Part shown: positions 19,981 through 28,021 of the stretch, piece after piece | How the letters are laid out: the number at the start of each line of letters is the position of its first letter | Position numbering within the stretch: the first letter of the stretch is position 1 | Source of the DNA: Ditibartonella choladocola | GTDB lineage: Bacteria > Pseudomonadota > Alphaproteobacteria > Rhizobiales > Rhizobiaceae | Length of the DNA: 64,000 nt | Reading direction: 5' to 3' | Assembly (NCBI RefSeq): GCF_002007565.1 | Contig: NZ_CP015625.1 | Span: 2,617,501 to 2,681,500, forward strand | Translations under genes and position numbers: made by a program | Notes under the pieces: model-generated | What the model saw: the letters and a program-made list of their open reading frames with translations, nothing else | Database searches by the model: none | What the model was told of the DNA's origin: nothing

Positions 19981-20099
19981 GGGTTTCAAACGTAAAAAAC
20001 GGGTTTAGAACCACCGGCATATCGAATGATAATTCAAATTATTTTCAAGCAAAAAACAAGGTTCAAAACCGGACCGGAATGAACAAGGAAATGTTTTCA

Positions 20100-20189
20100 A
20101 TAAGTGACAAGGTTGACTGAAGTGACAATGCCGGATGAAGTGACAAGGTCGGATGAAGTGACAAGGTCGAATGAACTAACAAGTCGAAT
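20100..20189. repeat. 18-bp tandem repeat, five copies
   Basis: Five consecutive units of 18 bp have the consensus TGAAGTGACAAGGTCGGA. The middle copies (20136-20171) are nearly identical and the outer ones diverge. It lies in the 390-bp gap between cobB and arsC, which otherwise holds no gene. No frame across the array is long enough to code for a protein. Confidence 0.85.
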
Positions 20190-20370
20190 TTTAATTTATC
20201 GGGTTAATCTATTTCAAAATTGAAGGAAAAGTTTTCAACTGGCGATTTTTAATGCGCATTTCGTCCGACACCATTTGTCCGGAAAATAGAAAGCCCTACC
20301 GGACTTTCATTATTTTTGTAGTTCTGCGCCCGAACGTTTGTCGGCTCATTATCAGCTTTTATAAAAAGCT

Positions 20371-20742
20371 TTATTCTTCCGGTAAAATCAGAAGATTTGT
20401 TACCTTTTCGGCCGGTCTACACAATTGAACCCCTTTGGGACAAACGACAATCGGCCGGTTTATCAATTCAGGATAATCGTGCATCTTGCTGGCGATGACA
20501 TCGTCCGGCAATGTTTCATCGTCAAGACCCTGTTTTTTATAGGCCGGTTCTTTCGTCCGCAAAAATTCGCGGATGGAAACATTGGCCCGATTGGCAAGCC
20601 AAAGAAGCATTTCCGGTGTGGGTGGTGTTTTCAGATATTCGATAATATGGGGTTCATATCCCATGGCGCGCACAAGACCGACCACGTTTCGCGAGGTTGC
20701 ACAACGCGGGTTATGATAAATGATAACATCGGTATTTTGCAT
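20371..20742 (-). CDS. arsC: ArsC family arsenate reductase (glutaredoxin type)
   Basis: This 123-residue thioredoxin-fold protein has the signature HNPRCATSRN with the catalytic Cys, plus RPIVVCPKGVQLCRPAE toward the C-terminus with the conserved Arg residues. The family reduces arsenate to arsenite with glutaredoxin, though many members (YffB/ArsC-like) act on other substrates. No ars operon genes flank it, so its role in arsenic resistance is unproven. Confidence 0.85.
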   Translation of the reverse strand: MQNTDVIIYHNPRCATSRNVVGLVRAMGYEPHIIEYLKTPPTPEMLLWLANRANVSIREFLRTKEPAYKKQGLDDETLPDDVIASKMHDYPELINRPIVVCPKGVQLCRPAEKVTNLLILPEE

Positions 20743-20847
20743 AAATTGCCCCTTTTATAATTGAGTATTCTCTATCTGCTTTAACACGGCCGGAAAAGAT
20801 TTGCCGAGGATATTCTATCTGTTTCCTGACCGATAGAGCAATTATCA

Positions 20848-20882
20848 AACCCGTTTTTATGTTTTTGATATAAAAGCGGGTT
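20848..20882 (-). terminator. Hairpin between tRNA-Leu and arsC
   Basis: AACCCGTTTTTAT pairs with ATAAAAGCGGGTT with one mismatch around a 9-nt loop. It lies downstream of tRNA-Leu on the same strand and before arsC, so it may stop readthrough. The rest of the 415-bp gap (20743-21157) shows no gene. Confidence 0.45.
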
Positions 20883-21157
20883 ACTGAAACGTTTTTTAAA
20901 AATATCGGTTGGGGAGACTTGAATCTTTGCGTCTATACGACACGAAAAAAGTGCCGGAATTTTTCTTGAATAGATAAAAAGCCGAATGACAAGGTGTTTT
21001 TATATGGGAGAAAAAAGCCGCGTATGGGCTTTCATATCAGGAAACTATTATCATCAGATAATCTTATAAAAATTATTTGTTTCAAGATATTTCTTGAAGA
21101 ACATCTTCAAGCAGCCAACAAAATAGCAATGAAGCCCAGGAATCATGAAAGTCTGAT

Positions 21158-21243
21158 TGGTGCGGGTGGTCGGAATCGAACCGACACTCCTTTTGGGAAC
21201 CAGATTTTGAGTCTGGCGCGTCTACCAGTTCCACCACACCCGC
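21158..21243 (-). tRNA. tRNA-Leu(CAA)
   Basis: This is an 86-nt class II tRNA with encoded CCA. The acceptor GCGGGTG pairs with CACCCGC, the anticodon arm is CCAGA-CTCAAAA-TCTGG with anticodon CAA, there is a long variable arm (TTCCCAAAAGGAGT), and the T-arm is GTCGG-TTCGATT-CCGAC. It is a single-copy tRNA with no integrase nearby. Confidence 0.95.
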
Positions 21244-21412
21244 ATCGATGAAGTGAGGACACAAACCTGTGTCATGGATTTGTTGAGTTATATTAAGAAC
21301 CGATGTCTCGTCAACTGTCTTACGCACAATTATCTTAAAAAAATTTGTTCGAGCTACTGGATTAACGCTTTAACCCTCTTTAGAGATAGCATCATTGACG
21401 AGGAAAAGAAGA

Positions 21413-22000
21413 ATGCTAAAAAAGCTCGGAGACTGGACACTATCTCTTGCGGGCCGCCGGTCGGCAGAATATTGGCTGGCGTTTATCGCTTTTGTGGAAA
21501 GCTCTGTCTTTCTCATTCCCGCCGATGTTCTGTTTATCCCTATGTCGCTTATCAACAAAGAAAAGACCTATCGCTATGCCTTTATCGCATCGCTGTTTTC
21601 TGTTCTTGGCGGCGTACTTGGATGGCTTATCGGCCATTTTGCATATGAAGCAATAGCAAAACCGGTTCTCGAATTTTATGGAAAATTTGAAACCTTCGAG
21701 GCATTGCGCAGCAATACCAGTATGGAAATCATTCTGCTTTTGCTCATTACGTCGGGAATATCACACCTGCCACCAATCAAGGTAGTGACGATTCTTGCCG
21801 GTGTTGTGGGAATGAATATATGGATTTTCATCCTTTCGGCAATTATCACACGCAGTGCGCGTTTCTATTGTCTGGCCTGGCTCATAAGCCGTTATGGTGC
21901 AGCCATGCTCGAATATATCCTGCCCAGGCTCAAATGGATTATCGCTATCGCTTGCACTGTTCTGATAATCGGCTATATTTTTTATAAAATATTGGTTTAA
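21413..22000 (+). CDS. YqaA/DedA-like (VTT domain) inner membrane protein
   Basis: This protein of about 195 residues has four to five hydrophobic helices and the VTT/SNARE-associated pattern: FIAFVESSVFLIPADVLFIP near residue 20-40, then a re-entrant-like GGVLGWLIGH and LPPIKVVTILAGVVGMN. Relatives are small transporters or lipid scramblase-like proteins of the DedA superfamily. ATG 21413 is chosen because GAGGAAAAG lies just upstream. It is followed 11 nt later by dsbB. Confidence 0.82.
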   Translation: MLKKLGDWTLSLAGRRSAEYWLAFIAFVESSVFLIPADVLFIPMSLINKEKTYRYAFIASLFSVLGGVLGWLIGHFAYEAIAKPVLEFYGKFETFEALRSNTSMEIILLLLITSGISHLPPIKVVTILAGVVGMNIWIFILSAIITRSARFYCLAWLISRYGAAMLEYILPRLKWIIAIACTVLIIGYIFYKILV

Positions 22001-22011
22001 AGGAATTCGGA

Positions 22012-22554
22012 GTGATCGGTTTCGCCTCGCCCATTTATTTATCCGGACGGCTTCAAACGATTCTGTCATGTTTGATGCTGGTCATTATGGTGATCGCGAT
22101 TGGAACGGCACTCGGCTTTGAACATATTGGCGGCTATATGCCGTGCAAATTGTGCCTTGAAGAACGTATTCCCTATTATTCGGGCATCCCTTTGATGGCT
22201 GTTACTTTTATTCTGTCTTTAAAGGGAAAGCCGGGGATTCTTATCCGTGTGCTTTTTTTAATTTGCGCCGTTTTGATGCTCTATAATTGCGGTCTATCTA
22301 TCTATCACGCCGGAGCCGAGTATAAATTCTGGCAAGGGCCGACAGATTGTTCGGCTGCAGCAACCGCGATTACCACCGATGCAAATGATTTGCTCGCCAA
22401 TTTGAATAGCAAACGCCCCCCCTCTTGCGACAAGGCCGCAGGATATTTTCTCGGTCTTTCATTTGCCGGTTGGAATGGCGTTTCAAGTCTCATTTTGACT
22501 GTTCTGGGTTTTATCGGCTCGTTTTGTGCCTTCAAGAAGAATGGTGAACTCTAA
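22012..22554 (+). CDS. dsbB: Disulfide bond formation protein DsbB
   Basis: This 180-residue four-helix membrane protein has the first redox pair CKLC (after helix 1, periplasmic loop 1) and a second pair in loop 2 (DCSAAA and PSCDKAAG). DsbB reoxidises DsbA and passes electrons to quinone. Translation starts at GTG (22012) with AGGA 8 nt upstream. The gluQ start lies inside its last codons. No dsbA gene is in the window. Confidence 0.9.
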   Translation: MIGFASPIYLSGRLQTILSCLMLVIMVIAIGTALGFEHIGGYMPCKLCLEERIPYYSGIPLMAVTFILSLKGKPGILIRVLFLICAVLMLYNCGLSIYHAGAEYKFWQGPTDCSAAATAITTDANDLLANLNSKRPPSCDKAAGYFLGLSFAGWNGVSSLILTVLGFIGSFCAFKKNGEL

Positions 22555-23419
22555 AACTGCCAGATTACGTTTTGCCCCCAGTCCCAATGGATATTTGCAT
22601 CTGGGGCACGCCTATTCGGCACTTGTGAACAAGCATATCGCCGATGAGTTGAATGGCGAGCTTATCTTGCGCATGGAAAATATTGATACAATTCGTTGCA
22701 CAACAGAGTTTGAAAATGCAATTGTTGAAGATCTTTCATGGCTCGAATGCGATTTTCAAAAGCCGTTCAGACGCCAGTCGGAACATTTTTCCGACTATAG
22801 AAAGGCATTCAACGAACTTGAAAAACTCGGACTTGTCTATCCTGCATTTTTGACCCGTGGCGAGGTGAAAGAAATCATTGCCGAAGCTGAACGGAAGGGT
22901 AAAAATTGGCCGCGTGATCCCGATGGAGTGCCACTTTACCCGACAGATGAACGCTCTCTTTCACCTGTGAAAGCGAAAAAAATGATCGCCGAAGGTGTGC
23001 CCTATTCATGGCGGCTCAATATGGATCTGGCACGGCGTTTTTTAAACAAAGAGCTTTTCTGGTACGAATTTAAAGGCCATGAAACCGGAAAAATTATAGC
23101 GCGTCCGGAACTGTGGGGTGATGTCATTATCGCGCGCAAAGACATCCCGACAAGCTATCATTTATCGGTTGTTGTCGACGATGCTCTTCAAAAGATCAGC
23201 CATGTCGTGAGAGGAGCCGATCTCTTTCAAGCAACTTCGGTTCACCGGCTGTTACAGGAAATTCTGGGTTATAAACCGCCGCTTTATTACCACCACCCGC
23301 TGGTTCTTGGTCGAGACGGGCACAAATTATCAAAATCCAGCAAAGATACAAGTTTGCGCTCGCTGCGTGAACACGGGCTATCGTTACAAGATATTCTTGC
23401 CATTTTGCCGGAAATTTGA
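22541..23419 (+). CDS. gluQ: Glutamyl-Q tRNA(Asp) synthetase
   Basis: This protein of about 292 residues is a truncated glutamyl-tRNA synthetase paralog without the anticodon-binding domain. It attaches glutamate to queuosine 34 of tRNA-Asp. It has RFAPSPNGYLHLGHAYSA (HIGH-like) and HKLSKSSKD (KMSKS-like). The zinc-binding cysteines of the E. coli enzyme are absent (YPAFLTRGEV), so this is the zinc-free form. ATG 22541 gives the family N-terminus and overlaps dsbB by 14 nt. Confidence 0.92.
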   Translation: MVNSKTARLRFAPSPNGYLHLGHAYSALVNKHIADELNGELILRMENIDTIRCTTEFENAIVEDLSWLECDFQKPFRRQSEHFSDYRKAFNELEKLGLVYPAFLTRGEVKEIIAEAERKGKNWPRDPDGVPLYPTDERSLSPVKAKKMIAEGVPYSWRLNMDLARRFLNKELFWYEFKGHETGKIIARPELWGDVIIARKDIPTSYHLSVVVDDALQKISHVVRGADLFQATSVHRLLQEILGYKPPLYYHHPLVLGRDGHKLSKSSKDTSLRSLREHGLSLQDILAILPEI

Positions 23420-23501
23420 CCGTTGCTACAGTTCCCCCCTCTTCCCACCGTTTTAAAAAACGATTAGGGTTTGAAATCATAATATTCGATGGATTTTAAA
23501 A

Positions 23502-23993
23502 ATGATTACTATTAGACCGGCCGAAGAACGTGATCTCGAAGCCATCACAGATATTTATAATGATGCAGTAAAAAACACACTTGCGATCTGGAATGAAAAA
23601 ACCGTCGATATTGATAATCGTCGGGAATGGCTAAAGACGAGAAATGCAAGCGGGTACCCGGTTCTTGTAGCAGATGATGATGGTAAAACTGTCGGTTATG
23701 CAAGCTATGGCCCGTTCAGACCTTTCGAGGGGTATCGCTATTCTGCCGAAATATCCATTTATATTGAAAAAACCCAACGCGGCAAAGGCATCGGAAAAAA
23801 ACTTCTCGGTGCCTTGATTACCCATGCCGAACAAAACCATATCCATGTGCTTATTGCCGGTATTGAAGCGGGTAACAAAGCATCCATAGCCATTCATAAA
23901 GCCTTCGGTTTCACCATTACCGGACACATGCCGGAAGTCGGCACAAAGGCCGGACAGTGGCTCAATCTTGTGTTGATGCAAAGAATTCTCTAG
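23502..23993 (+). CDS. GNAT acetyltransferase, phosphinothricin/methionine sulfone type
   Basis: This 163-residue protein has the full GNAT fold. IRPAEERDLEAITDIYNDAV at the start resembles the Pat/MddA/YncA branch, and the acetyl-CoA loop reads RGKGIGKKLLGALI. Relatives acetylate phosphinothricin, methionine sulfone or similar amino acid analogues. The native substrate cannot be told from sequence. Confidence 0.87.
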   Translation: MITIRPAEERDLEAITDIYNDAVKNTLAIWNEKTVDIDNRREWLKTRNASGYPVLVADDDGKTVGYASYGPFRPFEGYRYSAEISIYIEKTQRGKGIGKKLLGALITHAEQNHIHVLIAGIEAGNKASIAIHKAFGFTITGHMPEVGTKAGQWLNLVLMQRIL

Positions 23994-24638
23994 CTGTTAG
24001 CGAGGCTTTATAGATATTTGTCATGAATGTCTCTTTAATTCCGGAGACATCGGCTTTATCTTTATTACCTCTTGGAGGAAGTGATAATTATTCTTTCCCC
24101 TTTATAGCGTTCCAAATATTGTTCCAAATATTGTTCCAAAATATAAGCGAATGATCGGGCATAAATAAAACGGCCGGAGTGACAGTGAAAACCAACGCCG
24201 ATGGTCGCTATAGAGCACTTCTTACATTTTAATCCGGCTTGTTCTGCGCTATCGGCGAATTTTCATCCGCGCCGGATAATGTGGACAGGAAATTGCTTTT
24301 TTGCAATTCTAAGGGTGACATTCAGGTTTATTTTTGTCACAAATCAAAAGGGGTTAAATTCCGTTTATTAAAAACCGGAGATTGGGTAGAGCGATCATGT
24401 TTATCAAAACCAGACGGGTGCAAACAAAAATTCCGGTTGGAAACGGTTGGAGGAGCGCAGAAAAGCCCCATATTCCGGCTTGCAACCTGATTTAAAAGGC
24501 TTAGGCCCCGCCACTCATCCATCTCAACACGCGTTCCAGCCGGATAAAGACATTCACAATCCGGTGCAAAGCGTATTTTACAATTGAAATTCTTACTAAC
24601 TCGATTAGTTTAGAATAATTCTAATTTGCAGGTTCCAA
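23994..24638. other. 645-bp intergenic region with 12-bp triplicate
   Basis: There is no convincing gene. At 24109-24144 the 12-mer GTTCCAAATATT occurs three times in tandem, the last copy slightly altered. An open frame at 24239-24490 has no Shine-Dalgarno sequence and no protein-like character. The right end carries the probable Irr site of mbfA. Confidence 0.55.
24609..24625. promoter_or_regulatory. Irr-type iron control element (ICE box) of mbfA
   Basis: TTTAGAATAATTCTAAT contains a perfect 15-bp palindrome (TTAGAAT-A-ATTCTAA) matching the TTTAGAA..TTCTAAA type of site bound by the heme/iron-responsive Fur-family regulator Irr. It ends 13 nt before the mbfA ATG, so binding would block transcription or translation start. 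Irr is known to repress mbfA in rhizobia under iron limitation. Confidence 0.72.
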
Positions 24639-25625
24639 ATGTTTTCAAAACTTTTCGCCTCTTCCTATCGCAAACCATTTTCCTCGCTCAGTGAAAAGGA
24701 AATTCTCGCTCTTGCCATTTCCTCTGAAGAAGATGACGAGCGCATCTATCTTAACTATGCTGATGGTTTACGTGACGAGTTTCCCGCAACTGCCAAGATT
24801 TTTGAAAAAATGGCGGATGAGGAACATAGCCACCGCGACAGGCTGATAAAGATTTTTGAAAAACGTTTTGGCAAAATGATTCCACTTATCCGGCGCGAAC
24901 ATGTCAGCGGCTTTTATGATCGCAAACCGGACTGGTTGGTTCGCCCGCTCGGCATTGATAAAGTGCGTGATTCGGTTGCACAAATGGAAGACCAATCGGC
25001 ACGCTTTTATGAACAGGCTGCCGAGCATGCCAAGGATGCGGAAATACGCAAACTCCTGGGCGATCTTGCACTTGAAGAAAAACATCACGAAGATGTGGCG
25101 ATCGAGCTTGAAAAAAAATACACGCCGAAATCGGTTGCCGATGAAGAGCGTGCAAAAGAACGCAAGCAAACGCTTCTCACATGGATCCAGCCCGGTCTTG
25201 CCGGTTTGATGGATGGCTCGGTTTCAACTCTGGCACCGATTTTTGCGGCTGCCTTTGCCACCGGTGACACGAGACAAACATTTCTTGTCGGTTTATCGGC
25301 TTCACTCGGCGCGGGTATTTCAATGGGCTTTACCGAAGCCGCCCACGATGACGGAAAACTATCCGGCCGCGGCTCACCAATCAAACGCGGCATTGCCAAT
25401 GGTGTTATGACTTCTCTCGGCGGTCTCGGACACGCGCTTCCGTTTCTCATTCCCGATTTTCACATCGCAATTGTCATTGCATTTGCTGTTGTGTTTTTTG
25501 AATTATGGGCAATTGCATGGATCCAGAACAAATTTATGGAAACACCGTTCTGGCGTGCCGCTTTACAGGTTGTTGTCGGCGGGGCTCTGGTTTTTGCAAC
25601 CGGTATTCTTATCGGTAGCGCTTGA
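24639..25625 (+). CDS. mbfA: Membrane-bound ferritin/VIT1 iron exporter MbfA
   Basis: This 328-residue protein has an N-terminal ferritin-like (erythrin) domain of about 150 residues with di-iron ligand motifs (EEHSHRD near 60, EEKHHED near 145). It is joined to a C-terminal VIT1-type membrane domain with about five helices (SVSTLAPIFAAAFATGD, SMGFTEAAHDDGKLSGRGSP). In Bradyrhizobium and Agrobacterium MbfA exports iron and protects against iron and peroxide stress. The ATG follows AGGT and the Irr-like palindrome. Confidence 0.93.
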   Translation: MFSKLFASSYRKPFSSLSEKEILALAISSEEDDERIYLNYADGLRDEFPATAKIFEKMADEEHSHRDRLIKIFEKRFGKMIPLIRREHVSGFYDRKPDWLVRPLGIDKVRDSVAQMEDQSARFYEQAAEHAKDAEIRKLLGDLALEEKHHEDVAIELEKKYTPKSVADEERAKERKQTLLTWIQPGLAGLMDGSVSTLAPIFAAAFATGDTRQTFLVGLSASLGAGISMGFTEAAHDDGKLSGRGSPIKRGIANGVMTSLGGLGHALPFLIPDFHIAIVIAFAVVFFELWAIAWIQNKFMETPFWRAALQVVVGGALVFATGILIGSA

Positions 25626-25709
25626 AAAAGACCGCTCCAAGAGAACTTGTAACTTTTCGCTATCCCTTTAAAAGGGTTGGTAGTAATTATATCGTCCTGA
25701 AGGCTTTTC

Positions 25710-26180
25710 ATGTCGCAAACAGATTCTTCCGTTAAACTCGCCATTCGTCGACTTCCCCATTCGGAAGGGCTGAAATTGCCTTGCTATGAAACCGCAGGCT
25801 CGGCGGGAATGGATTTGAGAGCGGCATTGGAAGAGGGAAAAGAGCTTATCCTTTCCCCCGGTGAACGGGCACTCGTCCCTACAGGTTTGATATTCGAGTT
25901 ACCGGAAGGATATGAGGCGCAAATCCGCCCGCGTTCGGGGCTGGCCTTCAAAAACGGCGTTACCTGTTTGAATACACCCGGCACAATCGACAGCGATTAT
26001 CGCGGTGAAATCAAAGTTCTGCTTATCAATCTCGGTCAGGAACCATTCACAATTACCCGCGGCATGAGAATTGCACAAACTGTCATTTCTCCGGCTCCGC
26101 AAATTGCCGTTGTGGAAACCACAACAACTTCCGATACAATTCGTGGAACCAAAGGGTTCGGCTCAACCGGACACAACTAG
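25710..26180 (+). CDS. dut: Deoxyuridine 5'-triphosphate nucleotidohydrolase (dUTPase)
   Basis: This 156-residue trimeric dUTPase has all five motifs: [36 protein letters not shown] and the C-terminal [10 protein letters not shown] arm. It converts dUTP to dUMP and PPi, keeping uracil out of DNA and supplying dTMP synthesis. It lies 85 nt after mbfA and is probably separately transcribed. Confidence 0.97.
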   Translation: MSQTDSSVKLAIRRLPHSEGLKLPCYETAGSAGMDLRAALEEGKELILSPGERALVPTGLIFELPEGYEAQIRPRSGLAFKNGVTCLNTPGTIDSDYRGEIKVLLINLGQEPFTITRGMRIAQTVISPAPQIAVVETTTTSDTIRGTKGFGSTGHN

Positions 26181-26348
26181 ACAATTAGAATCCGTAGAGA
26201 TTTAAAAACAACAAACTTGAAAATAAGACAAAGCCTCTGAAAAGAAGTGCGAATGCCCGATTTATTACAGGGGTTCTTATCAGGTTCTTTCGCCTTCTGC
26301 GGCATTGCTTTGATAATATCGACAACAAAACAACGCTTAAAAATATAA

Positions 26349-26378
26349 AACCGCAATGTTTGGAAAAACATTGCGGTT
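26349..26378. terminator. Hairpin terminator downstream of fdhI
   Basis: AACCGCAATGTTT and AAACATTGCGGTT form a 13-bp perfect stem with a GGAA loop, flanked by A/T-rich DNA. It lies 28 bp after the fdhI stop and between convergent dut and fdhI. Confidence 0.8.
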
Positions 26379-26406
26379 AAATTCATTGAAACCTCAAGGC
26401 CTGAAC

Positions 26407-27087
26407 CTAGCGGTCTTTGATGCGATTTGCTCTCAAAAGCGCAATATACCATTTGCGATGGTGAGCCCATGCAAAGCCGCCGGAAATCTTGCCCTTTATC
26501 ATTGCGCCGATTGAACCGGCAACCCAATAACCGGCATAGACATGGAAAATCCACACCGCGATAATGCAGGCGGCAACCAGCGAATGGGTAAGCAATGCAT
26601 AACGCTGCCATTCAATAGGAACAAAAGGTGCAAAATAGGCTTGCCAAACCATAAAGCCTGTCACAATCAATATGATAAGACCAATCGACATCGACCAGAA
26701 AATACATTTTTGGCCAAAATTGTATTTTCCGATCATTGGCAGTTTTTCTTCATCGCCTTCAAGAACATCCTTGATATCGACAATCCATTTCAAATCCGTA
26801 TTTTCCCAGATATTGAGGCGCCAGAAGCGGAAGAAAAGTCCGGCAAAGCTGATGACCATGACAACACCGATATAAGGGTGAATGGTACGCACCACCTGCC
26901 CGCCTCCAATGAGGTTTGAAAGCGGGAAAAGCGGTGGCCAATACATCATCAGACCGGTCAATGCCAAAAGAATCATTGAAATGGCGCCAATCCAGTGGTT
27001 GATGCGCGCGCCTTTTGTATAGCGGTCGACCATAACCGGATTACCTTTATGGACATAATCGTATTTTTCATAAAGCTTATGCGTCAT
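26407..27087 (-). CDS. fdhI: Formate dehydrogenase gamma subunit, cytochrome b556
   Basis: This 226-residue integral membrane protein has four hydrophobic helices. Likely heme ligands lie in [10 protein letters not shown] (helix 1), RTIHPYIG (helix 2) and [23 protein letters not shown] (helix 4). In the FdnI/FdoI family it carries electrons from the beta subunit to the quinone pool. ATG 27087 is chosen because GGAGG precedes it; it overlaps the end of fdhH by 11 nt. It is the last gene of fdhGHI. Confidence 0.93.
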   Translation of the reverse strand: MTHKLYEKYDYVHKGNPVMVDRYTKGARINHWIGAISMILLALTGLMMYWPPLFPLSNLIGGGQVVRTIHPYIGVVMVISFAGLFFRFWRLNIWENTDLKWIVDIKDVLEGDEEKLPMIGKYNFGQKCIFWSMSIGLIILIVTGFMVWQAYFAPFVPIEWQRYALLTHSLVAACIIAVWIFHVYAGYWVAGSIGAMIKGKISGGFAWAHHRKWYIALLRANRIKDR

Positions 27088-28021
27088 GATCGATATCCTC
27101 CAGAGTCTTTTCGGCTCGTTCTTCATCGTGTTTGGTTACTCTTGTACGCCCGATGAAGATACCATGTGCGGCAGCTCCAAGGATAGCCGCAGCAATAGCA
27201 CCAAGCCCGAAATATTTGGAAATGCCCTTCCACGTTTTCACAATCGGTGAAATGTGCGGGTCTTCCGGCAGGTTTGCATAAATGCTTGGTTGATCGGCAT
27301 GATGGAGAACATACATGACGTGCGTTCCGCCAACGCCTTGCGGGTCATAAAGACCGGCATTCTTGTAACCACGGTTTTTCAGATCGGCAATGCGTTCTTT
27401 GGCATGTTCTTTAAGCTCGGCTTTTGTCCCGAACATAATGGCTTCGGTCGGGCAGGTTTTCGCACAAGCAGGCTTCTGCCCGACAGCAACACGGTCCGAA
27501 CACAAGGTGCATTTATAGGCTCTGTGGGTTACTTGCGAGACACGCGGAATATTGAAAGGACAGCCTTTAATGCAATAACCGCAACCGATACATTTATCGT
27601 GAATAAAATCCACAATACCGTTGGAATATTGCACGATAGCACCCGGTGACGGGCAAGCGGCAAGACATCCCGGTTCTGAACAATGCATACAGCCATCCTT
27701 GCGGATAAGCCATTCGAGTGCATCTGTTTCCGGATTAACCCATTCTGTGAAACGCATAATTGTGAAAGCGTCCGGAGAAAGGTCACGTGGGTTGTCATAA
27801 ACACCGACATTGTCACCGATTTCGGGGTTCAGTTCGTTCCACTCCGAACAGGCCGATTGGCAAGCTTTACAGCCGATGCAGCGTGAAACGTCAATCAGCT
27901 TGGCGATTTCTTCCAATTTTCGCTTCGGTTTCGGCGCTGGCGAAGCGGAAATCCGGATGTAATCATCCGGACCGATCTGCGGTTCGATTTTATCCTGTGT
28001 TGGAGGATTGATATTAATCAT
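27077..28021 (-). CDS. fdhH: Formate dehydrogenase beta subunit, 4x[4Fe-4S]
   Basis: This 314-residue electron-transfer subunit has four ferredoxin-type Cys clusters: [38 protein letters not shown] and CTLCSDR..CAKTCP. A C-terminal helix ([20 protein letters not shown], about 270-290) anchors it to the inner membrane from the periplasmic side. It relays electrons from the FdhG active site to cytochrome b. Its ATG overlaps the fdhG stop by 4 nt. The symbol follows FdoH/FdnH usage and is not E. coli FdhF/H. Confidence 0.94.
   Translation of the reverse strand: MININPPTQDKIEPQIGPDDYIRISASPAPKPKRKLEEIAKLIDVSRCIGCKACQSACSEWNELNPEIGDNVGVYDNPRDLSPDAFTIMRFTEWVNPETDALEWLIRKDGCMHCSEPGCLAACPSPGAIVQYSNGIVDFIHDKCIGCGYCIKGCPFNIPRVSQVTHRAYKCTLCSDRVAVGQKPACAKTCPTEAIMFGTKAELKEHAKERIADLKNRGYKNAGLYDPQGVGGTHVMYVLHHADQPSIYANLPEDPHISPIVKTWKGISKYFGLGAIAAAILGAAAHGIFIGRTRVTKHDEERAEKTLEDIDHDA

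Noticed and set aside
20100..20189. CRISPR array
   Set aside because: Period of 18 bp without spacers.
20371..20742. Arsenic resistance operon
   Set aside because: Only arsC is present; no arsR, arsB or acr3 genes nearby.
21158..21243. tRNA-Leu as an attachment site for a genomic island
   Set aside because: No integrase, no direct repeat of the tRNA 3' end and no mobile genes nearby.
24239..24490. Small gene upstream of mbfA
   Set aside because: No Shine-Dalgarno sequence, no family similarity, and a repeat-rich intergenic context.
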